NCBI RefSeq assembly: GCF_002954455.1 | Contig: NZ_MSCC01000005.1 | Span: forward strand, 43,573 to 84,078 | Length of the DNA: 40,506 nt | Source of the DNA: Photobacterium aquimaris | Lineage (GTDB): Bacteria > Pseudomonadota > Gammaproteobacteria > Enterobacterales > Vibrionaceae | Direction of reading: 5' to 3' | Part shown: piece by piece, positions 7,879 through 17,331 of the stretch | Numbering within the stretch: the stretch's first letter is position 1 | Layout of the letters: each line of letters starts with the position of its first letter | The notes under the pieces: model-generated | What the model was told of the DNA's origin: nothing | Seen by the model: only the letters and a program-made list of their open reading frames with translations | The model's database searches: none | Position numbers and translations under genes: made by a program

Positions 7879-8326
7879 CTTGACGTCTCATCACTTGTTT
7901 ATGAGGGTAAACTCGCACAACTTGTGGTTATCTACAAGTTGACTTCCATGTGTCCGTTTTTTTACTACCAAACATTAATTGTGAACCAATTATAGAGAAT
8001 TCAACGCAAATCGCAGCAAAATACTGGTCTAATCACCACATTTTGTGCGAACAGCTGTAAGCTGTTGTAAGAATGTTAGTAGATGTGAATACGTTCATCT
8101 TACGTCAATGTAACGTAACTAAGTGCAAGAATTTAGTAATAAATATAGTTTTTTGTCGGTTATTACTAAGCAGTGATAATTGCGCTTAAAAAAGATGTTT
8201 TAAAGGCATATTTAATAATGCTATTTCAATAAATATGTTCAATATTAAACAGGTTAACGCGACATTTTAGTATTAGGTAGCTTATCCTAAGCTGAATTAG
8301 TTCTAAATTACCATTAATAATTGGAT
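7879..8326. promoter_or_regulatory. Non-coding region before aroQ-accB-accC
   Basis: No gene is supported in this ~450-base stretch. On the minus strand a consensus TATAAT lies at 7989-7994 with TTGCTG 19 bases upstream, the best candidate operon promoter, giving a leader of about 100 bases. TGTGAATACGTTCATC around 8085-8100 is one base from the CRP core (TGTGA-N6-TCACA) but lies ~100 bases before the -10, so its role is doubtful. The rest is AT-rich with no hairpin or riboswitch that I can recognise. Confidence 0.4.
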
Positions 8327-8354
8327 AAAAAAAGACCACATTTAGTGGTCTTTT
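8327..8354 (-). terminator. Terminator after acs
   Basis: Minus strand: AAAGACCAC and GTGGTCTTT pair perfectly around TAAAT and are followed by further T. It lies about 40 bases past the acs stop. Confidence 0.85.
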
Positions 8355-8392
8355 GAGGTTCGGTTAATTAATTTTTTCGTTATGAGTGAGAG

Positions 8393-10342
8393 TTAAAGTA
8401 ATTGCTGTTTTTCTGCAATCAGTTTCTCAACCACACTTGGATCTGCTAGCGTTGAAGTATCACCAAGAGATTCAGTATCACCGGTGGCAATTTTACGTAA
8501 AATGCGCCGCATAATTTTGCCTGAACGGGTTTTAGGTAATGCATTCGTCCAGTGCAGAAAATCTGGGGTAGCAATCGGACCTATTTCTTTACGTACCCAA
8601 TCTTTGACCTGCTTATGTAACTCGGCGCTAGGGTACTCACCATCATTAAGGGTGATATAAGCATAAATAGCTTGGCCTTTAATCGCATGCGGTACACCAA
8701 CAATTGCTGCTTCTGCTATTTTATCAAAAGCCACCAGTGCCGATTCAATTTCTGCTGTTCCCATACGGTGACCTGAAATATTTAACACGTCATCGACTCG
8801 ACCTGTGATCCAGTAGTAACCATCTTCATCACGACGAGCACCATCACCAGTGAAGTACATACCTTTAAAGGTCGAGAAGTAGGTTTGCTCAAAACGTTCG
8901 TGATCACCCCAAAGCGTACGCATCTGACCTGGCCATGAATCTGTCATGACTAAGTTACCGTCAGTTGCACCTTCTAAAATATTACCCACATTATCAACTA
9001 GTGCCGGTTGAACACCAAAAAATGGTCGCGTTGCAGACCCCGGTTTGAGTGCAGTCGCACCTGGAAGTGGCGTAATTAAAATACCACCGGTTTCTGTTTG
9101 CCACCATGTATCGACGATTGGACAGCGACTATCACCAATAGTGCGGTGGTACCATTGCCATGCTTCTGGGTTAATTGGTTCACCGACTGAGCCCATGATC
9201 CGTAATGATGAACGGTTAGTACCAGCAATGGCTTCTTCGCCTTTGGCCATTAAAGCACGAATAGCGGTTGGCGCAGTATAAAGGATATTAACCTGGTGCT
9301 TATCAACCACTTCACTCATGCGGCTGGTTGATGGATAGTTAGGTACACCTTCAAAGAGTACTGTGGTCGCGCCATTAGCTAACGGTCCGTAGACTAAATA
9401 GCTGTGACCTGTGATCCAGCCGACATCAGCAGTACACCAATAGACATCACCCGCTTGATAATCAAATACATATTTAAAAGTCATCGCGGCATAAACAAGA
9501 TAACCGCCGGTGGTATGTAAGACGCCCTTAGGCTTACCTGTAGAGCCAGATGTGTAGAGAATAAACAGTGGATCTTCTGCATTCATTGGCTCTGGTGCGC
9601 AATGGTTAGAAGCGACTGCGGTTAATTGATGCCACCACACATCACGTTCACTATGCCATTCAACATTGCCACCTGTACGCTGAAATACCACCACTTTTTC
9701 AACACTAGTCACCTGCGGATTAGCTAACGCATCATCAACGTTTTGTTTTAAAGGAACGGTACGGCCACCACGAACACCTTCATCTGCTGTGATCACGACT
9801 TTAGCGTTAGAATCAATAATTCGTCCAGCAAGGGCTTCAGGGGAGAAACCACCAAACACAATTGTATGTACAGCGCCGATGCGAGTACATGCCAGCATTG
9901 CTATTGCAGCCTCCGCGACCATTGGCATGTAAAGACATACCACATCTCCTTTACGTACCCCTTGGCTTTTAAGTGCATTAGCAAATTGACACACTTGTTG
10001 ATAAAGATCGTTATAGGTTAAGGTTGCATCATCATTGGGATCATCTCCCTCCCAAATGATTGCTGCTTGATCGCCACGATCCGCAAGGTGGCGGTCAATA
10101 CAATTTGCTGAGACATTGAGCTCACCGTCTTCAAACCACTTAATACTGACATGTCCGCTATCAAATGAGGTGTTTTTAACCTTGGTATAAGGGGTGATCC
10201 AATCAAGAATTTGCCCATGTTGACGCCAGAAACCTTGAGGATTTATGGTTGATTGTTGGTACATTTCACGATACTGGTCATCATTAATATGGGCATTACT
10301 GGCAATGGTACTATCGACCGGATAAATATGAACCTCACTCAT
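8393..10342 (-). CDS. acs: Acetyl-CoA synthetase
   Basis: Acs activates acetate to acetyl-CoA through acetyl-AMP, the high-affinity acetate scavenging route. The 649-aa protein has the N-terminal ACAS domain (HINDDQYREMYQQSTINPQGFW), the ATP-binding loop FILYTSGSTGKPKGVLHTTGG, VDTWWQTETGG, and YWITGRVDDVLNISGHRMGT before the C-terminal lid. Lys609 in PKTRSGKIMRR is the conserved lysine that acetylation inactivates in the family. The gene stands alone with its own terminator and faces away from an MFS transporter, followed by the CrbS-type sensor. A perfect 9-base inverted repeat lies 39-60 bases before the ATG. Control by the CrbS/CrbR system and CRP is expected from work in Vibrio and is inferred here. 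Confidence 0.98.
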   Translation of the reverse strand: MSEVHIYPVDSTIASNAHINDDQYREMYQQSTINPQGFWRQHGQILDWITPYTKVKNTSFDSGHVSIKWFEDGELNVSANCIDRHLADRGDQAAIIWEGDDPNDDATLTYNDLYQQVCQFANALKSQGVRKGDVVCLYMPMVAEAAIAMLACTRIGAVHTIVFGGFSPEALAGRIIDSNAKVVITADEGVRGGRTVPLKQNVDDALANPQVTSVEKVVVFQRTGGNVEWHSERDVWWHQLTAVASNHCAPEPMNAEDPLFILYTSGSTGKPKGVLHTTGGYLVYAAMTFKYVFDYQAGDVYWCTADVGWITGHSYLVYGPLANGATTVLFEGVPNYPSTSRMSEVVDKHQVNILYTAPTAIRALMAKGEEAIAGTNRSSLRIMGSVGEPINPEAWQWYHRTIGDSRCPIVDTWWQTETGGILITPLPGATALKPGSATRPFFGVQPALVDNVGNILEGATDGNLVMTDSWPGQMRTLWGDHERFEQTYFSTFKGMYFTGDGARRDEDGYYWITGRVDDVLNISGHRMGTAEIESALVAFDKIAEAAIVGVPHAIKGQAIYAYITLNDGEYPSAELHKQVKDWVRKEIGPIATPDFLHWTNALPKTRSGKIMRRILRKIATGDTESLGDTSTLADPSVVEKLIAEKQQLL

Positions 10343-10704
10343 CCCTGTTCTCCTTGAGTTGTTCCCTTGGTGGGTGCTGATGTTTGTAATATTTTACAAA
10401 CAATGGCTTAGGCAGCATTAGTCATTAAAGTGAACGATTATATGGCTGGCGACAATTAGACTTTAGGATGAGATTAAGGCGCAGAGTGGTGAATTGTTAA
10501 TGTTGCATCAATGTTACATTTTGTTTTGTGCACTGTCTTAATTATACCGCGCACTTACTCTCTAAAATGAAGTGTGACAATGGTCGCAATTAGACTGCAA
10601 AGGTAGAGTCTTTGCGAGTAAAGATGACCTAACTATTACGATAGGGTGGTTGATTTACGGCATAATAGCTTAGTTTTTCATCTACCACATTTTTGAGATC
10701 TATT
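10343..10704. promoter_or_regulatory. Divergent control region between acs and the MFS gene
   Basis: No gene is supported here. Besides the palindrome at 10381-10402, there is a near-consensus CRP core TGTGA-CAATGG-TCGCA at 10573-10588 (one mismatch). A direct near-repeat, ATGTTGCAT and ATGTTACAT, lies at about 10500-10517. Promoters for both directions must lie here, but I cannot place them with confidence. Confidence 0.5.
10381..10402. promoter_or_regulatory. Perfect inverted repeat upstream of acs, candidate operator
   Basis: TGTTTGTAA and TTACAAACA are exact complements separated by TATT. The element lies 39-60 bases upstream of the acs ATG, where a regulator would act at or near the promoter. 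The protein that binds is unknown; CrbR is one candidate, by context only. Confidence 0.45.
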
Positions 10705-11877
10705 ATGTTTAAAAGTAAGCCTTATGGCTGGACATCCCAATATCTATTGGGATTTTTCTTTTCTTACGGGGTGTATTTACCCTTTTGGGCGATTTGGTTT
10801 AAACATATAGGGGTTGATGACTCTGATATCGGCTTGTTATTAGGGTTAGGTTTTGCAGTGCGTTGTATTGCCAATTTGGTGATCACGCCTCGAATCCATA
10901 AAGTTGAACATCTCATTCCAGCGCTGCGTGGTTTTACTTTATTGGGGCTGGTGGCATGTATTATTTATATTGTCTGTGGCGGTAATCTCTGGGCTCTAGC
11001 AGCAGTCACAGTGTTATTTAACTTATCTGCTGGGCCGATTGTGCCAATTTCAGATGCGATAACTAACCATTATGCCAAAGAGGGTCACTTAGATTATGGT
11101 CGCACTCGTTTATGGGGTTCGATTGCTTTTATTGCAGGTTCTACCGTAGTGGGTTTATGTGCCCAGCGTTACGGGGCAGATATTATTCCATGGGTTGCGC
11201 TAGCGGGTTTAGGCTTTGCACAAATAATGGCGGCACGTAACCCTGCTGTTATGCCTGTTGATGTTAATAGTCATCAACAGACTCGTCCTGCGTTAATGCA
11301 TATTTTGCGTGATAGCTCAGTGGTTAAATTGATGTTGATTACTGCGTTGTTGCAGGGCAGTCATGCGGCTTATTATGGTTTCAGTTCGATTTATTGGCAA
11401 AAAATTGGCTTTGATGAATCAGTGATTGGTTATCTATGGAGTTTCAGTGTTGCTGCTGAAGTAGGGATGTTCCTTATAAGTAAGCGCTTATTTGCCAATT
11501 GGTCGATTAACAATATGTTCCGATTAGCAGCCGTTGGGGTATTGGTACGCTGGGGGTTAACTGCCACAATTACCGATCAGTGGGCAATGTTTGCGGTACA
11601 GTCATTGCATAGTGTGACTTTTGCTGCGGCCCATTTAGCCGCTATTCGTTATATTGAGCGTTCACCTTCAAATCACATGGTTGCATTGCAGTCGTTATAT
11701 AATGCGATTCCATTAGGGGCGGTGATGGCAATTTTGACCTCTATTAGTGGTTGGATTTACGGTGATTGGAGTGCAAATGTATTTTGGGTGATGGCTGCAA
11801 TGGCGATTCCGGTTTTCTTTATTCGACTTCCTTTACCACATAAGCAACCTCAGGCATTAACGCCACAGGTAAATTGA
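10705..11877 (+). CDS. MFS transporter, HcaT-like (3-phenylpropionate/nucleoside group)
   Basis: This 390-aa protein has about 12 hydrophobic segments. It begins 'MFKSKPYGWTSQYLLGFFFS', and its opening 'SYGVYLPFWAIWFKHIGVDD' region resembles the HcaT/YcaD-like branch of the major facilitator superfamily, which is annotated for phenylpropionate or nucleoside uptake. The motif between TM4 and TM5, 'LDYGRTRLWGSIAFIAGS', is typical of that branch. I chose the ATG at 10705 over a TTG 12 bases earlier because the family starts there. Located between acs and the CrbS-type kinase, it could carry a small acid or related metabolite, but the substrate cannot be read from sequence. It is convergent with no gene and likely independent of crbS, 231 bases downstream. 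Confidence 0.85.
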   Translation: MFKSKPYGWTSQYLLGFFFSYGVYLPFWAIWFKHIGVDDSDIGLLLGLGFAVRCIANLVITPRIHKVEHLIPALRGFTLLGLVACIIYIVCGGNLWALAAVTVLFNLSAGPIVPISDAITNHYAKEGHLDYGRTRLWGSIAFIAGSTVVGLCAQRYGADIIPWVALAGLGFAQIMAARNPAVMPVDVNSHQQTRPALMHILRDSSVVKLMLITALLQGSHAAYYGFSSIYWQKIGFDESVIGYLWSFSVAAEVGMFLISKRLFANWSINNMFRLAAVGVLVRWGLTATITDQWAMFAVQSLHSVTFAAAHLAAIRYIERSPSNHMVALQSLYNAIPLGAVMAILTSISGWIYGDWSANVFWVMAAMAIPVFFIRLPLPHKQPQALTPQVN

Positions 11878-12108
11878 GGCTGAAATAAACCCCAATCGTA
11901 ATCATGAGAAGCGCTTCCATTGTCGAGTAATCGATTGATGGTGGCGCTTTTTTTGATCGCTATGCAAGCCTGTAGAGCAACTGTATCAATAACAGCAGTA
12001 TTAATAACGACAACATTAACATTACCCTGATATTTGTGATCAGTATCGATTGAGCCAAAGTGAATAACTCCGTTACAGTGAGGTAGGGCTTTATCACAAG
12101 GATGGTTG

Positions 12109-15100
12109 ATGACACAGGGCTGGCTAGTAATCACTGCATTAGTGGTTTATATCGGAGTTTTAGTGGCGATTGCATGGTATGGCGATAAAAAACCACAATG
12201 GTTAGCGTCAAAAAGATCATGGATTTATAGCTTATCAATTGCCGTTTATTGTAGTTCGTGGACATTTTACGGCACCGTCGGTCAGGCCAGTGCCAATGTT
12301 TGGTCGTTTTTGCCAATCTATTTAGCTCCGATAATCATGTTCACTTTTGGATGGCGAATATGGGCTCGATTAATTGTGATTGCCAAACGTGAACACATTA
12401 CTTCAATTGCCGATTTTATTGCTGCTCGTTATGGTAAATCACCTGGGTTAGCGGTGTGTGTCACCTTAATCGCAGTCGTTGGTGTGCTGCCTTATATTGC
12501 ATTGCAACTTCGCGGAATAACCATTGGGGTGGAGTATATTGCTCCTGAATTACATCATCAGTTTGGGCTTAGCTCGATCAATATTGCCTTGATGGTAGCA
12601 TGTGGATTAGCCATTTTTACGATCTTTTGTGGTACGCGTCATATTGATTCAACCGAGCATCACCGCGGTATGATGATGGCGATTGCTTTTGAATCAGTGG
12701 TTAAGCTGGTGGCTTTTTTAGTGATTGGTTTTTTTGCGTTAATGTTACTAAAAGAACAGCCACAGCAGGCAGCTTCAGGTTTGCAAGCACTTGCATCTAA
12801 GCCGTTCAATGGCGGTAGCTTTAGTATCCACCTGCTCCTGACAATGGCCGCTATCTTATGTTTGCCTCGTCAATTTCATACTATTGTGGTTGAGAATAAT
12901 CACCCCAGTGACTTACATCGAGCGCGATGGGTATTTCCGTTATATTTATTGTTAATGGCTTGCCTAGTGGTGCCGTTAGCTGTTGCGGGTCAGCAATGGC
13001 TCGAGGGATTTCCTGCTGAAAGTTATGTGATTAATTTACCATTACAACAAGGTATCGCTCCATTAGCACTCTTGGCTTTTATTGGTGGAACATCGGCAGC
13101 AATGGCAATGGTTATTGTGTCAACAGTAGCACTGGCCAGTATGATTTCTAACGATGTGGTATTACCATTATTGCTGCGACGTTTAAAAGTGGCTAATCGA
13201 CATTTTGATGCCTTCTCTGGGCTGTTACTGACAATTCGGCGGGTGTTAATTGGCGGGTTGTTGGTCGCAGCTTGGGGGGTTTATATTGTTGTTGCTAATG
13301 TCGAATCGCTATCTGGGATTGGGCTCTTATCTTTTGCTGCCATCGCGCAGTTTTCTCCTGCTTTATTAGGTGGGTTATATTGGCACAGTGGTAATAAAAA
13401 AGGTGTTTATTGCGGCTTGTTTGGTGGCATCACGGTGTGGTTGTTGGTGATGTTTAACCAAGCTGATATTTTAACTGGCAGTGTAATAAGCAAGGTGATC
13501 TTTGAAATATTAACTCCACCACAATACGCATTTTTAGAACAATTAAACCGTGCTGACTGGGGAATGTTACTAAGTTTATTGGTTAACTTAAGCTTATATA
13601 TCGGCGTGTCACTCGCAACCCGCTCTTCGTTGACCGAACGTATGCAAGCCGCCACTTTTGTTGGCACTCCTTTGGTTACAGCAGAAAATGAACAGTTATA
13701 TCAAACGCGGGTAACGGTAGTTGAATTAGAAATGTTAGCAGCAAAATTTGTCGGTCAGCAGCGAGTGCGACAGGCTTTTTTACAGTTTTCGATTCAACAT
13801 CAATGTCAGTTAATACCGCATCAGCAAGCGTCTCCCGCGATGATTTTACATACTGAACGAGTATTAGCGGGTGTATTTGGTAGCTCTTCAGCAAGGTTAG
13901 TACTCACTTCCGCATTGCAAGGTCGACACATGCAATTAGAAGATGTCGCGACTATTGTTGATGAAGCGTCAGAGATGTTTGATTTTAGTCGCGGCTTATT
14001 ACAAGGAGCGATTGAACATATTAGCCAAGGGATTGCGGTGGTTGATAAACAATTGCGGCTGGTGGCGTGGAATCAACGTTATTTAGAATTATTTACCTTT
14101 CCTGCTGGATTAATTCAAGTCGGACGCCCTATTGCTGAAGTTATTCGTTATAACGCTCAGCAAGGATTATGCGGTGAGGGCGATCCTGAGCAGCATGTGG
14201 CTAGACGGATACAACATCTACAGCAAAGAACCCCCCATACTTCATCGCGAGTGCGTGCTGATGGTCAGGTGATTGAGGTTCAAGGTAACCCAATGCCTGG
14301 CGGTGGATTTGTGATGAGTTTTAGTAATATTACTGTTTTTCGCCAAGCTGAAGCGGCTCTAAAAGAGTCCAATGAAAACCTAGAAGCACGAGTTAAAAAA
14401 CGGACTCAACAGTTAGAGCAACTTAATCAGCAATTGGTCGTCGCAACGCAACAAGCTGAGTCACAAGCGCGTTCTAAAAGTAGATTTTTAGCAGCAGTGA
14501 GTCATGATTTAATGCAACCGCTTAATGCTGCAAGATTATTCTCATCATCATTAGTGGAAGTTAGTGAGGGCCAGCAAAGTGCGCGTTTAGCGTCTCATAT
14601 AACCAGTGCATTAAGTGCTGCCGAGGATCTTATTGGTGATTTACTTGATGTGTCACGTTTAGAAGCCGGAAAGTTGGCAGCACATATTGTGCCGTTACGA
14701 GTAAGTGATGTTTTAAGCGTTTTGCAAGCTGAATTTGGGGTGTTGGCTGTGCAGCAGCAAATTGATTTTAAAGTGGTAATGAGTGATGTGGTGATCCTTT
14801 CAGACAGTAAGTTATTGCGACGGGCATTGCAGAACTTTTTAACTAATGCTTTTCGCTATAACCCCAAAGGACGGGTGTTATTAGGTGTGCGCCGTCGTGG
14901 TGATCGACTATTTATCGAGGTTTGGGATAATGGCCCTGGCATCCCTATTGAGAAACAAGCGGATATTTTTGATGAATTTACGCGTATGGATCAAACCGGA
15001 GCCGATCATGGATTAGGCTTAGGGTTGGCAATTGCACGAGGGATCTCACGGGTTTTAGATCATCCGTTAGGATTGCGATCATGGCCTCAAAATGGCACCG

Positions 15101-15561
15101 TATTTTCATTAGCGGTTGGACGTTGTTCGCCTTCGATGTTGGCGTTAAAAACCTCGCCATTACCGAATACGAGTGGGGGGTCATTAGCGGGATTAAAAGT
15201 GCTTTGTATTGATAATGAAGCACATATTTTAGTAGCAATGACGACTTTATTAGAGCAATGGCATTGTGAGGTGCGGATTGCAGAGAATAAATCACAAGTC
15301 TTACAACAATTGTCTGATGGCTGGCAGCCAGATGCGATATTAAGTGACTATCATCTTGCTAAACAACAAACGGGGTTGGACATTTTATTATGGTGTCGAA
15401 ACCAATTAGGGACGCATTTTAAAGGGGTGGTGATCAGTGCGGATCGGTTAACTGAACATCAAGCGCTGATGCGCCAACATGGGTTTAGCTTTTTAGGAAA
15501 GCCGGTTAAACCACTTAAATTGCGCGCAATATTAAATCACTGTTTAATTAAAATAAAGTAA
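12109..15561 (+). CDS. crbS: SSS-domain hybrid sensor histidine kinase, CrbS type
   Basis: This 1150-aa membrane protein has an N-terminal sodium:solute symporter-like domain of about 12-13 membrane segments (to about residue 480), then a linker and a PAS domain (about 623-745, 'GIAVVDKQLRLVAWNQRYLE'). A coiled coil (about 745-785) and a HisKA domain follow, with phospho-His799 in AAVSHDLMQPL. Next come an HATPase domain with the N box (NFLTNAFRYNPKG), the G1 box (DNGPGIP) and G2 (GLGLGLAIARG), and a receiver domain with phospho-Asp1080. This architecture matches CrbS of vibrios and MxtR of Pseudomonas, which act with a LuxR-type regulator to control acs. The ATG at 12109 has AAGGA upstream. 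Whether the SSS part transports or only senses a solute is open. Family firm, name inferred from architecture and neighbours. Confidence 0.85.
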   Translation: MTQGWLVITALVVYIGVLVAIAWYGDKKPQWLASKRSWIYSLSIAVYCSSWTFYGTVGQASANVWSFLPIYLAPIIMFTFGWRIWARLIVIAKREHITSIADFIAARYGKSPGLAVCVTLIAVVGVLPYIALQLRGITIGVEYIAPELHHQFGLSSINIALMVACGLAIFTIFCGTRHIDSTEHHRGMMMAIAFESVVKLVAFLVIGFFALMLLKEQPQQAASGLQALASKPFNGGSFSIHLLLTMAAILCLPRQFHTIVVENNHPSDLHRARWVFPLYLLLMACLVVPLAVAGQQWLEGFPAESYVINLPLQQGIAPLALLAFIGGTSAAMAMVIVSTVALASMISNDVVLPLLLRRLKVANRHFDAFSGLLLTIRRVLIGGLLVAAWGVYIVVANVESLSGIGLLSFAAIAQFSPALLGGLYWHSGNKKGVYCGLFGGITVWLLVMFNQADILTGSVISKVIFEILTPPQYAFLEQLNRADWGMLLSLLVNLSLYIGVSLATRSSLTERMQAATFVGTPLVTAENEQLYQTRVTVVELEMLAAKFVGQQRVRQAFLQFSIQHQCQLIPHQQASPAMILHTERVLAGVFGSSSARLVLTSALQGRHMQLEDVATIVDEASEMFDFSRGLLQGAIEHISQGIAVVDKQLRLVAWNQRYLELFTFPAGLIQVGRPIAEVIRYNAQQGLCGEGDPEQHVARRIQHLQQRTPHTSSRVRADGQVIEVQGNPMPGGGFVMSFSNITVFRQAEAALKESNENLEARVKKRTQQLEQLNQQLVVATQQAESQARSKSRFLAAVSHDLMQPLNAARLFSSSLVEVSEGQQSARLASHITSALSAAEDLIGDLLDVSRLEAGKLAAHIVPLRVSDVLSVLQAEFGVLAVQQQIDFKVVMSDVVILSDSKLLRRALQNFLTNAFRYNPKGRVLLGVRRRGDRLFIEVWDNGPGIPIEKQADIFDEFTRMDQTGADHGLGLGLAIARGISRVLDHPLGLRSWPQNGTVFSLAVGRCSPSMLALKTSPLPNTSGGSLAGLKVLCIDNEAHILVAMTTLLEQWHCEVRIAENKSQVLQQLSDGWQPDAILSDYHLAKQQTGLDILLWCRNQLGTHFKGVVISADRLTEHQALMRQHGFSFLGKPVKPLKLRAILNHCLIKIK

Positions 15562-15568
15562 TGGAAGT

Positions 15569-15591
15569 ATGACGCTCTGATTGAGCGTCAT
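15569..15591. terminator. Hairpin between convergent crbS and the symporter gene
   Basis: ATGACGCTC and GAGCGTCAT pair perfectly around TGATT between the stop codons of two convergent genes. Neither side has a long T run, so an efficient intrinsic terminator is doubtful, but the position between converging genes fits one. Confidence 0.45.
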
Positions 15592-15616
15592 CGGTGGTTA
15601 CTATGCTAATTTTGGT

Positions 15617-17320
15617 TTAATGCTGATGTGCTTCTCCTGCCCCTTGTGGGTAGCGAATCGACTCCACCATATCTTGTACATCTTGTGGAACAGCTGCGGT
15701 AAATTTATTAACGACTAATGACACCACAAAATTTAAGCACATACCTAGCGTACCAATGCCTTCTGGGCTGATACCAAATAACCAGTTGTCACTAATATTG
15801 GCCGCGGGGTTAATAAATTTAAAGTAAATAATATAGCTGGCGGTAAAGGTGATACCTGCGATCATGCCCGATATTGCACCTGCTTTATTCATACCACGAT
15901 AGAAAATACCTAAAATAATCGCAGGAAAAAATGAGCTTGCTGCTAAACCAAACGAAAAAGCGACCACTTCAGCTACAAACCCCGGAGGATTAATACCAAG
16001 ATATCCGGCACCAATGATTGCAACTGCTGCGCCAGCTCTCGCGGCCAATAGCTCTTGCTTTTCTGTCATGTTCGGCCGAAAACCTTTTTTCAATAAGTCA
16101 TGCGAGATCGAAGTCGAGATTACTAATAATAACCCTGCAGCCGTTGATAGCGCCGCTGCTAATCCTCCTGCGGCAAGTAATGCTACAACCCAATTGGGCA
16201 GTTTGGCTAACTCAGGACTAGCCAGCACGATAATATCGCGGTTGATGGTCATTTCATTGCGCTCATCGCCAGAGTAAAACATTTTGCCATCGTTATTTTT
16301 ATCTTCCCAAGCAACTAAACCTGTCTTTTGCCAATTAGTGATCCAACTTGGTGCTTGTTCAGCATCGACACCTTTAAGATCGGGGCCATTAATGGTGTCG
16401 ATTAAATTAATGCGCGCAAAGGCAGCAACAGCGGGGGCGGTGGTGTATAAAATGGCGATAAAAAGTAATGCCCACCCAGCAGATATACGGGCATCTTTTA
16501 CTTTTGGCACGGTGAAAAAGCGAATAATAACGTGGGGTAATCCTGCGGTCCCCACCATTAAAGCGGCACAAATGAAGAACACATCAATCATGCTTTTTGA
16601 ACCGTCAGTGTAGGGCGTAAAGCCAAGCTCAGTGGTGAGTCCATCTAGTTTTTCAAGTAAGTAAGTTTCAGAGCCGTTTAAGGTTGAACCAAAACCCAGC
16701 TGTGGAATTGGTGAACCAGTCATCATGATGGAGGTAAAAATAGCCGGTACCATAAAGGCAAAAATCAATACGCAATATTGGGCTACTTGAGTGTAAGTGA
16801 TGCCCTTCATTCCGCCTAATACGGCATAAAAGAATACAATTCCCATGCCGATAATAATGCCCATATTAATATCAACTTCTAAAAAGCGAGCAAACACTAC
16901 GCCTACACCACGCATTTGTCCTGCAACGTAGGTAAATGACACAAAGATAGCGCAAAATACCGCCACCATACGGGCTGTTTTAGAGTAGTAACGATCGCCA
17001 ATAAAATCGGGAACGGTAAATTTCCCAAATTTTCTTAGGTAAGGGGCTAAACACAGCGCAAGTAACACATAGCCACCAGTCCACCCCATGAGGTAAACCC
17101 CCCCATCGTAGCCGATAAATGAAATAATACCGGCCATTGAAATAAATGAGGCTGCCGACATCCAATCAGCAGCTGTTGCCATGCCATTAGCGACGGGGTG
17201 AACCCCACCTCCTGCTACATAAAATTCACTGGTGGAACCAGCACGAGCCCAAATTGCAATACCGATATAAAGTGTAAATGTCATCCCGACTAACAGAAAA
17301 GTCCAGCTTTGAATTTCCAT
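15617..17320 (-). CDS. Acetate/solute:Na+ symporter, SSS family (VC_2705 subfamily)
   Basis: This 567-aa protein has about 13 membrane segments and belongs to the sodium:solute symporter family, in the branch of acetate/organic-acid symporters paired with a small DUF4212 subunit. Typical sequences are TSEFYVAGGGVHPVANGMAT near residue 30, 'MGWTGGYVLLALCLAPYLRK' and 'LGGMKGITYTQVAQYCVLIF'. It carries an extra soluble loop at about residues 310-365, including DKNNDGK, which resembles the start of an EF-hand calcium loop. It lies 11 bases after the DUF4212 gene in the same direction. ActP of E. coli is a looser relative. Acetate as substrate is inferred from family and from the neighbouring acs, crbS and crbR genes. 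Confidence 0.85.
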   Translation of the reverse strand: MEIQSWTFLLVGMTFTLYIGIAIWARAGSTSEFYVAGGGVHPVANGMATAADWMSAASFISMAGIISFIGYDGGVYLMGWTGGYVLLALCLAPYLRKFGKFTVPDFIGDRYYSKTARMVAVFCAIFVSFTYVAGQMRGVGVVFARFLEVDINMGIIIGMGIVFFYAVLGGMKGITYTQVAQYCVLIFAFMVPAIFTSIMMTGSPIPQLGFGSTLNGSETYLLEKLDGLTTELGFTPYTDGSKSMIDVFFICAALMVGTAGLPHVIIRFFTVPKVKDARISAGWALLFIAILYTTAPAVAAFARINLIDTINGPDLKGVDAEQAPSWITNWQKTGLVAWEDKNNDGKMFYSGDERNEMTINRDIIVLASPELAKLPNWVVALLAAGGLAAALSTAAGLLLVISTSISHDLLKKGFRPNMTEKQELLAARAGAAVAIIGAGYLGINPPGFVAEVVAFSFGLAASSFFPAIILGIFYRGMNKAGAISGMIAGITFTASYIIYFKFINPAANISDNWLFGISPEGIGTLGMCLNFVVSLVVNKFTAAVPQDVQDMVESIRYPQGAGEAHQH

Positions 17321-17331
17321 GGTCTCTCCCT

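Noticed and set aside
11850..12134. 94-codon frame on the minus strand between the MFS gene and crbS
   Set aside because: It overlaps both the MFS end and the crbS start, lacks a ribosome site and resembles no family.
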